Shown here: positions 1 to 11,350 of the stretch, piece after piece
Layout: every line of letters starts with the position of its first letter
How positions within the stretch are numbered: position 1 is the first letter of the stretch
Assembly (NCBI GenBank): GCA_050084515.1
Contig: CM114274.1
Location: 27,528,001-27,592,000 of the forward strand
From: Blasia pusilla
Taxonomy: Eukaryota; Marchantiophyta; Marchantiopsida; Blasiales
DNA: 64,000 nucleotides
Reading direction: 5' to 3'
Notes under the pieces: generated by a model
Database searches by the model: none
Seen by the model: the letters and a program-made list of their open reading frames with translations, nothing else
What the model was told of the DNA's origin: nothing
Translations under genes and position numbers: made by a program

Positions 1-287
1 TGTACGTCTAAGGCAAATAGGGTCTCTAAGCGCATATGTGCGTGAGTTTAGTGCAAAATTGAACGCACTACCCAAAATGGATGAGTACCCATAGAAGGTT
101 ATCTTCTTTAGTAGGTTGAAACCAAGCGCTAAAAAGGCTCTCATTTGAATTCATGAGTTTCAGAAGATGTGCATTGAACTCCTAAAACTTGCGGAGTGGA
201 TTGGGGATGACGAGGTCACAACCCAATAGCCCTTCGAACACAAAATTTTTCTGAAGGTTCATAGAAAAAGGGGGCATCTAATAGGGC

Positions 288-480
288 ATGGAGTGGGATG
301 AACAAGACAAAGGGGAGTCTCTCACCCTAGCAGCAAAACAAGTGGAATCCAATACAAAGCCAAAAGGGGCTCTGCATCCAAAGTCAGTGAATGACAAGAT
401 GACTTGCTACATGTGTGGTGAGCTTGGGCTCATGGCTAAGGGATGCACTAAGCCTAAGCTTAGTAATTGGAATATAGTTG
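288..480 (+). pseudogene. gag remnant with a damaged CCHC zinc knuckle
   Basis: A short plus-strand frame encodes TCYMCGELGLMAKGC, which fits a retroelement Gag zinc knuckle (C-x2-C-x4-H-x4-C) with the histidine position changed to Leu. The preceding 287 bases are AT-rich and show only interrupted frames. It does not resemble the double-knuckle Gag of the DNMT-bearing copies elsewhere in this window, so it probably comes from another LTR element. No LTR or protease is visible around it. The assignment rests on one motif. Confidence 0.4.
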
Positions 481-519
481 CCTTTGCAACCAAGCATTTG
501 TCGGCAAGAGGTCTAGAGA

Positions 520-695
520 TCAGGGTTGCATGGAAATGGACAAGTATGTCCATGGGACGGACATGCCAAACATGTCTCCCATTTGCACCCGAGCCTGTCT
601 CTAAGCCCCTCGAGCCCGTAGACCCAATTTGGCCGAGCCCGCACCCATTTTGTAGCCCGCATGAAGCGGGCTTCTTGAGTTTGACGGTGAGATCA
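520..695. repeat. GC-rich dispersed repeat, fragment 1
   Basis: GC-rich stretch with alternating GGACATG/CATGTCC words and runs of GAGCCCG/GCCCGCA. Related sequence recurs near 13.72-14.06 kb and 31.48-32.33 kb. No coding frame is supported. The 700-920 stretch that follows is AT-rich and featureless. Confidence 0.4.
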
Positions 696-927
696 TATTG
701 CATGAAAAATTGGAGATTATAAGGAATACATATAGGTAATCCTACCATCATCTTTCATCCCCAATCTTTGATGGTAAAATTTCAAAATAAATATTGTAAA
801 AAATTATAGTTAAATATTTTGAAAGAGAAAGTTTGATCCTCCCTTTGATCGTCAAGTGAAAAATCACCTTCTCATTTGTTAGTATTAGAAGGTGAAAGCA
901 TGTTGCATGAAACTTTATGGAGTATGT

Positions 928-1545
928 TGTCGTGCGCATATGTATCGCTACACAACATACATTGCTGGTCACATCTACACCACACAACACTGATCTTTCC
1001 TACACACGGGTCGATCCACACATGTACAAAAATCAACTCATACATATACATGGAGATCACACAACAAAAATAAAGAGTAGTAAAAATGGCACACCCGGCC
1101 TAAAACTCCACTCCTCAATCTACATCGGCATATCAAGTCTCGTCCATCCTGTGCTATCAAGGAATCCGGACGCTAGCACCCTAGTCCTACCTCACACACA
1201 TACAAGGGAGGTGCTCCAACAGCCCAACATGAGAAAGATGGCTTAGGAAAGCCATCTTCCTCCCTTATATAGGGTTAGGAAGAACCAAAAGGCTCTTCCC
1301 CTAAAAATAGCCCTCCCCTTGGTAACCTGCGCGCACAGGTTATCAGGGGCGGATGACTTGGTCAACAAGTCACTCGGCTGTAAAAGACTTCAACATGAAA
1401 GTTTCCAGAAATGACGTTCCTAACACAATGGACCTAGCCTCAACCTCATCCGACACTGTGGGACAAAGTTACACTCAAGATAGTCCGCTGACTCCTACGC
1501 CCTATCCACGATAGATCTCCGCCTATCGGCTACTCAGATGTGACA
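928..1545 (-). repeat. LTR, subfamily A (minus orientation)
   Basis: Read on the minus strand it starts TGTCACATCTG and ends GCGCACGACA, giving TGTC...GACA termini. A TATA box (CCTATATAAGG) lies at about 1262-1275. Just after it the transcript could fold through AAGATGGCTT/AAGCCATCTT. About 600 bp match the plus-oriented LTR at 8513-9140. It lies downstream of copy A and is the best candidate for its 3' LTR. Confidence 0.7.
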
Positions 1546-1547
1546 AT

Positions 1548-1685
1548 TGTCGTGCGCATACATATCGCTACACAACATACATCGTTGGTCACATCTACAG
1601 CACACAACACCGATCTTCCCCATACACGGGTTGATCCACACATATATAAAAATCAACTCATACATATACATGGAGATCACACAAC
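1548..1685 (-). repeat. Extra copy of the LTR 3' end (U5-like) between purine tract and LTR
   Basis: These 138 bp are close to identical to 928-1065, the terminal part of the neighbouring LTR, in the same orientation. They sit directly after a purine tract (1686-1694, AGGGGGGCG on the minus strand) and are joined to the full LTR through two bases (CGACA-AT-TGTCAC). The same arrangement occurs in copy D at 56795-56931. Confidence 0.7.
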
Positions 1686-1694
1686 CGCCCCCCT
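1686..1694 (-). promoter_or_regulatory. Candidate polypurine tract of copy A
   Basis: Minus strand AGGGGGGCG, following a conserved 3' untranslated stretch also seen in copy D (56923-56931). Its position fits the plus-strand primer, although what follows is the U5-like duplicate instead of the LTR start. Confidence 0.6.
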
Positions 1695-1760
1695 AGCCGG
1701 CAGTTGGATCCCCCCAACTCCAGATAGAAAATATCACATCTCTCTGACATGACCTACTAC

Positions 1761-2068
1761 CCTATACACATCTCGGACACATCCATCATCCCGTGGGAAC
1801 CACATCAAGAGGGGGGGGTCAGACATGACATATGCCATCCTCGAGAACAACCATCACATACCAACATGGTGGCTGCACCCCTCGTTGTTCCGCACAACAT
1901 ACACCTCAAGCCTGTAGGTACCACTGCCAAGCTCGGATCCACCGTCCCATCTACGTTTGGAAGATGACATGGCGCAAAATTGTGCACATGATCCTTCCAA
2001 ACCATACCATCCCGTCCCTCCAACATGAGGATTCCGGTCGGTAATACCTCCCACACACGTAGGATCAT
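1761..2068 (-). pseudogene. Copy A integrase C-terminus with PHD finger
   Basis: End of pol. An SH3/GPY-F-like tail (RVWEVLPTGILMLEGRDG) is followed by CMLCGTTRGAATMLVCDGC, then GWHMSCLTPP and, after one TGA codon, WMCPRC before a terminal TAG. This is a complete C4HC3 PHD set apart from the stop. In copy D the same position reads GRW with a CGA codon, so the stop is a simple CGA->TGA change. PHD fingers bind histone H3 tails. Here the module takes the position of the chromodomain of chromovirus integrases. That it targets integration is inference. Confidence 0.8.
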
Positions 2069-2104
2069 GCGCCCTGCAGTGATATCTAGCGTCGTGGGTG
2101 CCGC

Positions 2105-3343
2105 CTATTGTAAATACACGTAATCTCCAGGATGAAACCTCCTAATCCCTGGACGATAACCTCCTCCATGAATGGTCGCGTACCTCAATGTATTTCTATG
2201 TTGGGCAATAGCTAAGTTCTCAAAGGCCATAGGCATAACTCTACGAAAAACTTCTGCCCTCTGAGAACATGCTTGTATCCACACATCTGGATCATCAAGA
2301 TCTAACACATCCGCCATGTCACGTCAAATCACTGCAGGTAAATCTGACTCTCTCCCAAAGAGCAAAAAGTACAGTGAAAATAACGCCAAGGATGCCTGCC
2401 GACTAAAGCGATAACCCATAGTCAACCATGGCAACTGTAGGTCCCACTCCCTCAACTGTCCCCGCTGCAAGCCATACTTGCGCAATCCTCTCTTCACCAT
2501 CTGTACCACTCTCTCCGCCAACCCATCTGCCTCAGGATGATCTCTGGACGTGGTGCGGTGATCTATCAACGCCTGATCACACAAGGCCTGAAACTCTCCC
2601 CTGAACTCGGTACCCTGGTCAGTCAACACCTCCGCCGGTGCACCAAAGTGACTAAGCACACGATCTAGAAATGCATAAGCTGTTCCCTTGCTCGTCTTGT
2701 CTGGTAGTGCCACCAATTCTATCCACTTGGGGAAATGCTCCACCATGACCAACACGTACCTATGATGACGTCCCGTCAATAGCAAAGGTCCCGCAAAGTC
2801 TAAACTCCACCAATAACCTAACCCCATAATCGGCAAAGGATGTAACTGCGGAGTGGGAGAATTGAAGGATGCTCGCACTCTATCACATACCATACATCTG
2901 GCCACAAACTGCTGTACCCCAGTATGCATGCCGCGCCATCAATACTGAACCTGGAGTAAGCTGTGAGTACGCTTTACTCCGAAATGTCCCAACTCCTCAT
3001 GGGCATGTCGCACTACACGTGCTCGCTGGGAAGGATGAGGTACCACTCGTATCCTACCATCTCCCCATACCCGCAAAATGTGAGTCCCCTCCCACCTGAA
3101 CCTCTTGGCTCTCTGTAGGATCCGATCCCACTCCCTAGCACTCATTGTACTCGCAATGATGCCAGTGCACAAGAACTCCACAACCTCCACGTCGTCATGG
3201 ATATCACGACCACCTGTCGCCTCCTCACTAACCTCCGGATCCAAAGACTCATCATCCAACCCCACCACTGGAGTCATCACCTGTGGCTGACTTGCCATAG
3301 TCAACCAACAAAGATAGGCAGATGCATGCCAACCGGGCACCAT
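2105..3343 (-). pseudogene. Copy A integrase (HHCC zinc domain and DDE core)
   Basis: The minus strand encodes the HHCC domain (HAHEELGHFGVKRTH ... CMVCDRV) and the rve core with D (WSLDF), D (LTDQGTEF) and the glutamate of DGLAERV. The Ty3/gypsy tail GGYRPGIRRFHPGDYVYL follows. One TGA replaces a Trp codon between the two halves of the zinc domain (QY*WRGM), and more stops lie near 2100 and 2320. Integrase joins cDNA ends to host DNA. Neighbours are RNase H upstream and the PHD module downstream in the same pol. Confidence 0.88.
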
Positions 3344-3388
3344 CTCCTCATCACTCTCTCCGTGCCATCGAGCTCCTATGTCGTCTCT

Positions 3389-4841
3389 CTAACACGGATA
3401 TGGGTTACGACTCAACCCATCCGCATCCTGGTTCAGCCAACGTGGCCTATGAACCACCTCAAACTCATACTCTTGTAGTAATAGAGCCCACCTGGCAAGC
3501 TTTCCCGTAAGCTTGTCGGACTCCATCAACCACCTCAACGGTTGATGATCAGTGATAAGTGTGAAAGGGTTGCCGAATAAATAGCACCTAAAATGTGCCA
3601 CGGCCCACACTGCAGCCAAGCACTCTCCCTCGTAGGAGCTATACTTTGCCTCTACAATGTTGTTTGATTGGCTCGCGTAAGCCACAACGAACTCCCTCTC
3701 CTCGTCATCCCTCTGAGTAAGCACTGCTCCTAGACCCAACATGCTCCAATCCGGATGTAACTGGAATGGGCGACCCCTAACAAGTCTCTGTAAAATGGGT
3801 GAGGACGTCAACCTTTCCTTGAGCTCCTAAAATGCTCGCTCCTGATCATCTCCCCACAACCAAACCTGATCAAGTCTCGTCAACAAGGTCAAAGACTTTG
3901 CGATCCCACTAAAACCCTTGACATACCGTCGATAGAAGTTCGCCAGTCCAAGAAATGCTCGGACTCGACTCACATCTATAGGGCGTGGAATCTGCGCAAT
4001 AGCCTCTATCTTCTTCTGCTGAACGCCTAACCCAATCGGGTATATGGTGTGTCCCAAGTACTCAATCTGCTCCTGAAAGAATCTGCACTTGCCTGGATGT
4101 AACTTCAGTCCATGTAACTGCAATCTCCGAAACACCTCCTCCAAGTGTTGCTCATGCTCCTCAACGGTGGAACTAAAGATAAGAATATCATCTATGTAAC
4201 ATCGTACAAAATCCAAGCCAGCTAGAATTCTATCCATCCCTCTCTGAAACTCTGCACGTGCGTTCTTCAACCCAAATGGTAAGAACCGCCACTGATACAA
4301 GCAATCTCTCCCGAACCGATCTATCCCCCAGAATGTTGTCTTCTCCCTGTCCTCCAACCTGATAGGAAGCTGATGATAGCCAAAGACGGAGATCTAAAGT
4401 ACTGAAGATCTTTGCATGCCCTACTGCATCAAAGATCTCCTCAAAAGTAGGCATGGCGTACCGATCTGACCTCGTTTGTCGGTTGATAGGACGATAATCT
4501 CCACACATCCGCCTATCCGTCCAATTGCCATACATATCCTTCTTCGCCGGCATGACTGTGGCAGATGCATACTTCCCATGTGATAACTCCACAAGTCCTG
4601 CCTCCAACAAGTCGTGACTCCTGCCCTGAATCAAGGCTCGCTCCATATCAGAATACCTGTAGGGTCGACGAAAGATCGGCGTATCACTAGCCGACTCAAT
4701 CCGTATCCCGGGACCCTTCAGCGTACCCAAGTCTCTCATATTGAAGGCAAAACAACTGACATGCCCTCTCAGAAACCTATGAACTCGCGGTCGCTCTCCT
4801 CCTATCAACTTGAGACCTATCACAGGCTCCCAAGTCTCCAT
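3389..4841 (-). pseudogene. Copy A reverse transcriptase and RNase H
   Basis: RT begins near METWEP and contains PIFRRPYRY, MPAKKD, MCGDYRPINRQT, FLPFGLKNA and the catalytic YIDD (CYIDDILIFS, about 4.19 kb). A frameshift falls after STLDLR near 4390-4360. RNase H follows with FVVAYASQSNN, KYSSYEGECLAAVWA and FTLITDHQPLRWL. A TAG at 3827-3829 interrupts the connection where B and D read CAG. The length and order are typical of Ty3/gypsy pol. The RT starts directly after the methyltransferase domain. Confidence 0.9.
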
Positions 4842-4889
4842 CGTGACCTCACTGGGAGAGGACGCAGCCTCCGGCTTTGGTTGTTATGT

Positions 4890-6220
4890 AGCAACCCTAG
4901 CCACATCCGCAACTGCCACTCCACTCTGACCTCCTACACCATGCTCCACATCCGAAAAATGAACATGTGCTACTCTAGCCGCCTTCGCACTCTCTGCTCG
5001 AACGACCTCCCAGGAAGTCCATGGGTGCCTATCTCTCCTCGTCTTGCCCCGACCAATGCCCGATTGCACCTCAGAGGTAATGGTCCAACTCGTGGACGTG
5101 ACGGCATGGATGACACTCGCATCCGTCTCTGCTCAGCCATACCTAGGCTGACTATCCATGTGAGACAATTGAGGTCCATCGCCTGCCCCAACACTTGTCT
5201 CCGTGATGTCTCAATCATCCCTGGCACCGCCGTAGTACCGGTAGTGAACCCCATGGCGGGCTCGCGCTCATCTGCTGTAGGCTCCTCCAATGCTCCGGTC
5301 ACCTCATCCCAAATCATGCCTGGCCCTCCCTGACGAAAGGCATGGGATGCTGGGAAGCTCACCAACGTAGGTAAGGCTGCCCTCAACTCCCCCACCCTAT
5401 TGGCCATGGCCAATGGTGGTCTATCATCATGTGTCACCACCTGAGATCGACACCCTTTGCCCAAAATAGCATCCACTGTGAGATGTGGTGCTCTTTGGAC
5501 TCCACTGTATGCTCGACTCAGTACCTCTGATGGTATCAGGTTCGTCCACCATAGTCGTGGACGATGGGCACGTGACCTTACTCTCGCTGCATCTAACAAC
5601 ACAGCAAGTCCCAACCGGGACCTCACCTCATGTACACTCGTCATCACACGTGCACGAGTGTCTCCTAACAACGGCACGTTCTCCAAAATGTACGCTGGAG
5701 AACATATATGACTCTCCTGCAAGTATCGTAATACTCGCAGCATCTCCCAAAACATCCCTGACCTCGGATCCTGCAATCCAAATCCTCGGCCAGCTGATGA
5801 ATGACCCTAACATGGCCATCCAGCAATCACCAAATGAATGGTGCCAACTCTATCCAGATCCTGCGCCCCCACCAAAGAGATGTCGGCGGGTAGCGTATGC
5901 TGATATCCCCGTACTGCAGATACCGGCAACAACTCAGGATACCTCTAGACCAATCTCGCCATGTGACGTAATGATACTCGCCGTGCGGTCTCATCTCTCT
6001 CCACATAAAGGTGCCGATGCACCCGTATGCCCGCCTGCAATAGTGCAGCCAATCCGGTGCTTATCCCTCCAAAGAGATCTAACACCCTAACACCCTCCTC
6101 TGGGCACTGCCACACAACAGGTGTGGTATCTAGTGGGGTCATTGTCTCCACTCCAAGAGCCCGATCGCCACGTGACTCTTGCTGTTTTGGGATAAAAACA
6201 TGACTCCACGCCTGCCTCAC
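4890..6220 (-). pseudogene. Copy A C5 cytosine DNA methyltransferase domain in pol
   Basis: Motifs in linear order on the minus strand: I VLDLFGGISTGL (about 6.06-6.09 kb), IV GWPC (5810-5821), VI ILENVPLLGD (ENV at about 5675-5683), VIII RAHRPRLWWTN, and IX/X with ADEREPAMGF and GQAMDLNCLTWI. The order I-IV-VI-VIII-X is not permuted, so it is unlike DRM enzymes. The spacing and RAHRxRxxW signature resemble DNMT3. A TAG follows the catalytic PC (5807-5809) where copy B has CAG, so this copy is not expected to be active. It lies between protease and RT and appears to be part of pol. Confidence 0.88.
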
Positions 6221-6326
6221 GAGGTCGTCGGCACCCCTCTATAGCTCCCGAGTCGTACCCCACAATGGTGAAGAGGCCTTGCCAACATGGGAAGAGACAC
6301 CCGCCATGGCATGTCTCTCCGTGGGA

Positions 6327-7817
6327 CTATCCGCTACTGGGACATCCTCCGCATGTGCGTTCCCCTCCAACAACTCTCTGGCCAGCTAACACTACCTCGC
6401 GTGAAAGCCGCCAACGTGGTCCTGGACTCGCCTCGTGATCGACCACCTCGTCCCATAAGCTGCACAGTAATCGACTCATCCGGCCGTCACCCGACCGCCA
6501 TCCTGGCCGATAAGCAACGGTCTCCTCCCAGAAGTCAAGGATGAATCCTAGGGGATATATTACTGTACTCCCCACCAACACATCGTACGACTCAGCTGGT
6601 GTCGTAATCGCACGTGTGCGCACCATAGGACTATCCGTCGCATGCTCTGGATGGACTCTGACAACAATCTCCTATCGAGTCATATATTGAGTGGGTGATA
6701 CGCCCCCAATCGAGGTGTGTATCTGAAAGGTACAAGGCTCAATGTCGGCCTTCCGTAACCCCAACACTAAATACGCCGCCTTCCCTAACATCAAGGGTTG
6801 CGCTCCCGAATCAAGTAGGACGCGCAGCGGGTGGTATACTATCCCCGTCGGACTAACCAAGCGAAATACTCCTGCTCGGTTATCCAGTAACACTACTCCA
6901 GGTGTCACCACTACTCGCTCTATGGCCGGTCGAGCTGGCATATCTACCAACTTCGCCGCCGCCGCATGCCATGACTCTATGGGGAACGTCCCAAGCACCG
7001 GCTCTGAGGGCAAGTCCACCACCTCCTCAACTACCTCTGAACAAGAAGCAGTCATCTCTCCACGCTCACACAACGTGGCGGCCAACCGGAACACCTCAGC
7101 TTGTCCAACTCCCAACGTCGCCAACTCTATGGCGGAAAATAGTGGAGTCTGACTCACTCTGGTGGCCACCTCCAACACTATGGTCGACACTGACTCCACT
7201 CGAGCCGGCATAGGAGTTGTCACTCCAACTCCTCGTGACGTCGACGTAGGTGCCTGAATTGTAGGCACCGCTGGTCGTCGAGGAACCATCGATGGTGTGT
7301 GTAGTGCCTCCGACAATGTGAACGACTGTGGAACCCTGGCCTGCCGCCCATCGGTCCCCTCTAGTGGGTCAATCTCAACTCCACCTCTCGATGGCTCGGT
7401 GCCTCTTGCAGCACCCCGAGTCAACACTGCAGCTGCCTCAACCTGGGCTGCACTATACATAAATCCCATACTTGCAAGATCCTCACCCGGTTCAGGGTAA
7501 GAGGTAGAAATTGGAGTCACACTAGCGCCGCGACTCGTGTTTTCCCTAAGCCGCATCATCGTCATGGCGGCAATCCTCTGCTCCAACTGATCGATGCGTA
7601 AGAGAAGTGCCGGCTCTGGTGCTCCTGCTCCATCTCCTCTGGCTGGTGGTGGTCCTCTACCACCACGTCCAGGAAGAACTCCCCGACCTCCTCCAAGATG
7701 ACCGCCCCCAGGCCCTCGGCCTACCTCTGGACGTGCCCCTCGGCGAAGGTCAAAACATCTATCCCTAGTGTGACCATATCTCTGGCAATGGTCACACTGG
7801 TGTTGTGGTGGGGCCAT
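6327..7817 (-). pseudogene. Copy A Gag C-terminus (zinc knuckle), linker and aspartic protease
   Basis: The frame opens with CDHCQRYGHTRDRC (C-x2-C-x4-H-x4-C). A Gly/Arg/Pro-rich stretch and a short predicted coiled coil (LLLRIDQLEQRIAAM) follow. The protease has VLLDSGAQPLMLG with the DSG catalytic triplet at about 6804-6812, then IGGVSPTQYMTR. A TAG at 6672-6674 separates this from the rest of the protease (SYDVLVGSTVIYPLGF). A first knuckle (CWTCGGAHRQRDC) lies just upstream, so the Gag has two tandem knuckles as in copy B. Confidence 0.85.
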
Positions 7818-8027
7818 CCTCTATGGCTCTTGAGCAATCGAAGGCGCTGGTGGTCCTCTCCCATGCTATGGGCAGTCTCTCTGCCTATGGGCCCCTCCAC
7901 ACGTCCAACAAGACCACATCGGTCCCTGCTGGGCAACATATGTAGGTGCGGGTCGTTGCCTCATAGGCTCACTGTACCCGCCCTGCTCTCTAGGCACACT
8001 GGCCCGCTCCCGTGGTACTGGTGCTCG

Positions 8028-8519
8028 CTATGGCACCTGTGGGGTCACCGTCGCTCGTGGACCCGTCGACTCTCGAGAAAATCCAGTGGTCACTACCTGC
8101 TCCTCACTCATGTTGAGCTCAATACGCTCAGACAACTCAAAGACCACCTTCAATGTGGGCTTCGCTGTGTGAATCATCACCGCATCTCGGAATCTCCTCC
8201 GTAGTTCTCGATCCGGAACCACGTACCAATACTGGACTGACTGCGCCTCAGTCACTCCAAACGTAGCAATAATCAGCCTCCTCATGCATGTGAATGCCTC
8301 TCTTAGACTTTCGCCCGATCGTCGCTGAAAATCAGAGTAGACTCTTGACTTGTCGGTGCGACGCCTACGATAGCTCTTCCCCAACTGCCGGAAGAACTCC
8401 ACTGTGGGGCTGAAGCTGGGTGGCCCTCTACCACCAGAGGTCTCTGCCACATTGCCTGTCTCACTGCCCTCCTCTCCATCTAGTCTCCGGGCTGATAGTG
8501 TGGGTCTCTCTCCTCTCAC
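8028..8519 (-). pseudogene. Copy A Gag (N-terminally truncated)
   Basis: Alignable by eye with copy B Gag from FNPVVEFF onward: TVEFFRQLGKSYRRRRTDK, DFQRRSGESLREAF, MRRLI, GVTEAQSVQYW and ELSERIELNMSEE match the retrotransposon Gag capsid segment. About 150 residues present at the start of B Gag are absent because the sequence switches into an inverted LTR at about 8.52 kb. A TAG ends the frame before the first zinc knuckle. Confidence 0.8.
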
Positions 8520-9140
8520 AATCCCATCATATGCCTCGCCGATAGGCCGAGATCTATCGTGGATAGGGCGTAGGAGTCAACGGACTATCTTGAGTGTAAC
8601 TTTGTCTCACGGTGTCAAATGAGGTTGAGGATAGGTCCATTGTGTCAGGAACGTCGTTTCTGAAAACTTTCGTGTTGAGGTCTTTTACAGCCGGGTGACT
8701 TGTTGACCAGGTCATCCGCCCCTGGTAACCTGTGCGTGCAGGTTACCAAGGGGAGGGCTATTTTTAGGGGAAGAGCCTTTTGGCTCTTCCCAACCCTATA
8801 TAAGAGAGGAAGATGGCTTTCCTAAGCCATCTTTCTCATGTTGGGTTGTTGGAGCACCTCCCTTGTATGTATGTGAGCTAGGACTAGGGTGCTAGCGTCC
8901 GGATTCCTTGATAGCACAGGGTGGACGAGGCTCGATGTGGCGATGTAGATTGAGGAGTGGAGTTTTAGGCCGGGTGTGCCATTTTTACTACTCTTAATTT
9001 TTGTTGTGTGATCTCCATGTATATGTATGAGTTGATTTTTATACATGTGTGGATCGACCCGAGTGTCGGGAAGATCGGTGTTGTAAGGTGTAGATACGAC
9101 CAGCGATGTATGTTGTGTAGCGATATGTATGTGCACGACA
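8513..9140 (+). repeat. LTR, subfamily A, plus orientation (inverted relative to copy A)
   Basis: Same sequence as 928-1545 but on the opposite strand. TATA box CCCTATATAAG at 8793-8804, the downstream GATGGCTTTCC hairpin, and end GTGCACGACA at 9140. The first 20-25 bases are poorly conserved. It directly abuts copy A Gag in opposite orientation, so it cannot be a normal 5' LTR of that copy. Confidence 0.7.
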
Positions 9141-9831
9141 AATTAATCCTAACAACAAGTTTCTTCCGAAATAGATAAATATTATCCATCTAAGAAATTA
9201 TATAGGAGACTTTTTCTGAGAAGGTATAATTACCAATTACCAAAATGAGAATTGTGGCATTTTGGTTTTCTAATTTTAGGAGGGATTTTTTGAAAAAATA
9301 TAGAGAATATTTTTCCTTAAAAGGTCTTACCACAATATCACAAATTAGCTTATGATTTTATAGTTTTGGGAGAAATTTTTGTATTCTATCAAAATTTTGA
9401 GGAGGAAAAAATTCATGCAAGGGATGATACCACAAAGTTTTTCTTGAATATATAAATAGCACTTATTTGGAAATAATGGAAGCTATTGTTTCTCCAAAGA
9501 TCAAATAACATATGACAAATTAAATCACCTTATGAATAGATAGTTTGGATAGGGATGAGAATATTCTAATTATAAGAGTGGAAGAAATATATGCAAGGAA
9601 TCATATCATCAATTTTCAACAAAAATTGATTAAAAAAACTATTCATGCAAAAAATAGTCAACCTTTGTTTTCATTGAAAGGTTTGACTGAAAAATAACTA
9701 TGCCACCATTCACCTTGCAATTTTGAACGGGTTGAAAATATTGTATAAAATTGTATATAGTACATATTTACTCAAAAAATCTATATCAAAAAAAATTCAT
9801 GCATTATTCCTATGACTGCCAATATAAACAA

Positions 9832-10029
9832 ATTGTATATTATCCAGATTTACTCAAAATATTTTATCATCATATAAAGTGTCACCATATGATTTTAAGG
9901 GCTTTGGCAGGCATAGGAATAATGCATGAAATTTTATATAGTCCAGATTTACTCAAAATATTTTATCATCATATAAAGTGCCACCATATGATTTTAAGGG
10001 CTTTGGCAGCCATAGGAATAATGCATGAA
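9832..10029. repeat. Two near-identical 99-bp tandem units
   Basis: 9832-9930 and 9931-10029 share almost every base (from TCCAGATTTACTC to GGAATAATGCATGAA). They are bracketed by a roughly 28-bp inverted repeat (about 9793-9820 against 10003-10035). The duplication is recent within an otherwise diverged array. Confidence 0.85.
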
Positions 10030-10251
10030 TTTTTTGAGTTGTTTAAATATATAAATCTAATCAACCATCAAATTTCATCCCAAATGCAAGCAAAAATTTA
10101 TTTGAAAAAAGATGAATCCTTTTTTCATTGAAATATTTGACTATCATGTGGAATCACTTTATGATTTTTTAGTCTCTAGGAGAATTTTTCATATTGCATG
10201 AAAATTTGGGGAATGATAAACACGCAAGGAATAATAACCAAAATGGAGGAA

Positions 10252-10509
10252 TAGTATTCATGTGGAAAATACTTTTTCATTGGAAGGTTTTATCGCCAAT
10301 TAATTAGGCCATGATTCCCCATTAACTTTTTTGTGGTTTTTTCGAGGGATATATGGGAGTATCTCATAAATCCGATAGTATTCATGTGGAAAATACTTGA
10401 CTCACTTTTTCATTGGAAGGTTTTATCGCCAATTAATTAGGCCATGATTCCTCATTTACTTTTTTGTGGTTTTTTCGAGGGATATATGGGAGTATCTCAT
10501 AAATCCGAT
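10252..10509. repeat. Second recent tandem duplication (124 and 134 bp units)
   Basis: Units 10252-10375 and 10376-10509 run from TAGTATTCATGTGG to TCATAAATCCGATA with few differences plus an inserted TTGACTCAC-like octamer in the second unit. Confidence 0.85.
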
Positions 10510-11350
10510 AAAAATCCATTAAATGAATTACTTCACCAAGTTTCCACCAAAATGGATGGGAAATTATCAATATTTACATGAAAGTTTATATAGGCCATTT
10601 TCCCATGTGAGAAATCATATGGTTTTGTGATTTTTGGGATAAAAGGGTATATTCTATTAATTTTGGTATGTAGTAGAAATCAATGCAATAAATAATTACA
10701 CCTAGGTTTAGCCATATTACAGGCAATATGAGCATTATATATCTTAAAATTTATGAGGGCTTATTTCTCAAAATATCTGGTTGTCACGGAACAATTTACT
10801 TTATGCTTTTATGACTTTGGAAGGTAGGGGCGTATTGGATGAAGCATTATAGATATCCTTGCAAGGAATTATATAGGCATGGCTAAAATGGATAAATAGT
10901 GTTTATGTGAAAAATTCTAGATTCTGTATTTTATTACACGGTCTTATACTTGAGCGACAAATTGCTTTATGATTTTATCATCTTTGTAGGCAAGGAAACA
11001 TTTCATGAAAGTTTGGGTAGTGGTTTTATTTATATATATATATAAATAACCACCAAGTTTCAGCCAAATTGGATTAACAATCTTTATATGAAAGATAGTT
11101 GACCTTTTTTTTTAATACTTGAAAGGTCCACTTTGATTTTGGGAGTGATAAATTTTGGGGCATGGAAGATATTTATTCCACAAATCAAACCAAAAAGTTT
11201 ATTCCCAATGCAAGAACAATATTCTTGTAGAAAATGATTGCTCATTAACATATCTTACTATCATGTGCAAAATCAGTAATCACTTTATGATTCTATGGCT
11301 TTGGAAGGGATAGAAAATTTTCATAAAACTAAAAGGATTAGTAAAAATCC

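Larger units (their letters stand above)
928..8519 (-). mobile_element. Copy A: Ty3/gypsy retrotransposon with DNMT and PHD finger, degenerate
   Basis: Minus-strand element read from 8519 down to 928. Order: Gag, two zinc knuckles, aspartic protease, C5 cytosine methyltransferase, reverse transcriptase, RNase H, HHCC and DDE integrase, SH3-like tail, PHD finger, purine tract, LTR. It is diverged from copies B and D over all domains and forms a second subfamily. Frames are broken by in-frame TAG/TGA codons and a frameshift in RT. The Gag N-terminus is missing and the 5' side abuts an LTR in the opposite orientation (8513-9140), so the copy is rearranged. No matching target-site duplication was found at 923-927 versus 9141-9145. 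Confidence 0.85.
9190..11350. repeat. Eroded AT-rich tandem repeat array
   Basis: No genes. A loose unit of roughly 170-250 bp recurs many times with the words CACTTTATGATTTTAT, CTTTGG(A/G)AGG, CATGAAA(A)TTTTGGG, GCAAGGAAT(A/C)AT, CCAAAATGGA, ATTCATGTGGAAAAT and TTTTTCATTGAAAGG in constant order. Examples begin near 9340, 10140, 10790, 10960 and 11270. The same unit returns at 14.77-15.13 kb. It reads as an old satellite-like array. Confidence 0.5.

Noticed and set aside
4614-6090. Long plus-strand frames (up to 239 codons) across copy A
   Set aside because: Antisense shadows of the minus-strand RT and DNMT, which carry the conserved motifs.
923-9145. Target-site duplication around copy A
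   Set aside because: Bases left of 928 and right of 9140 do not match, and the flanking LTRs are in opposite orientation.
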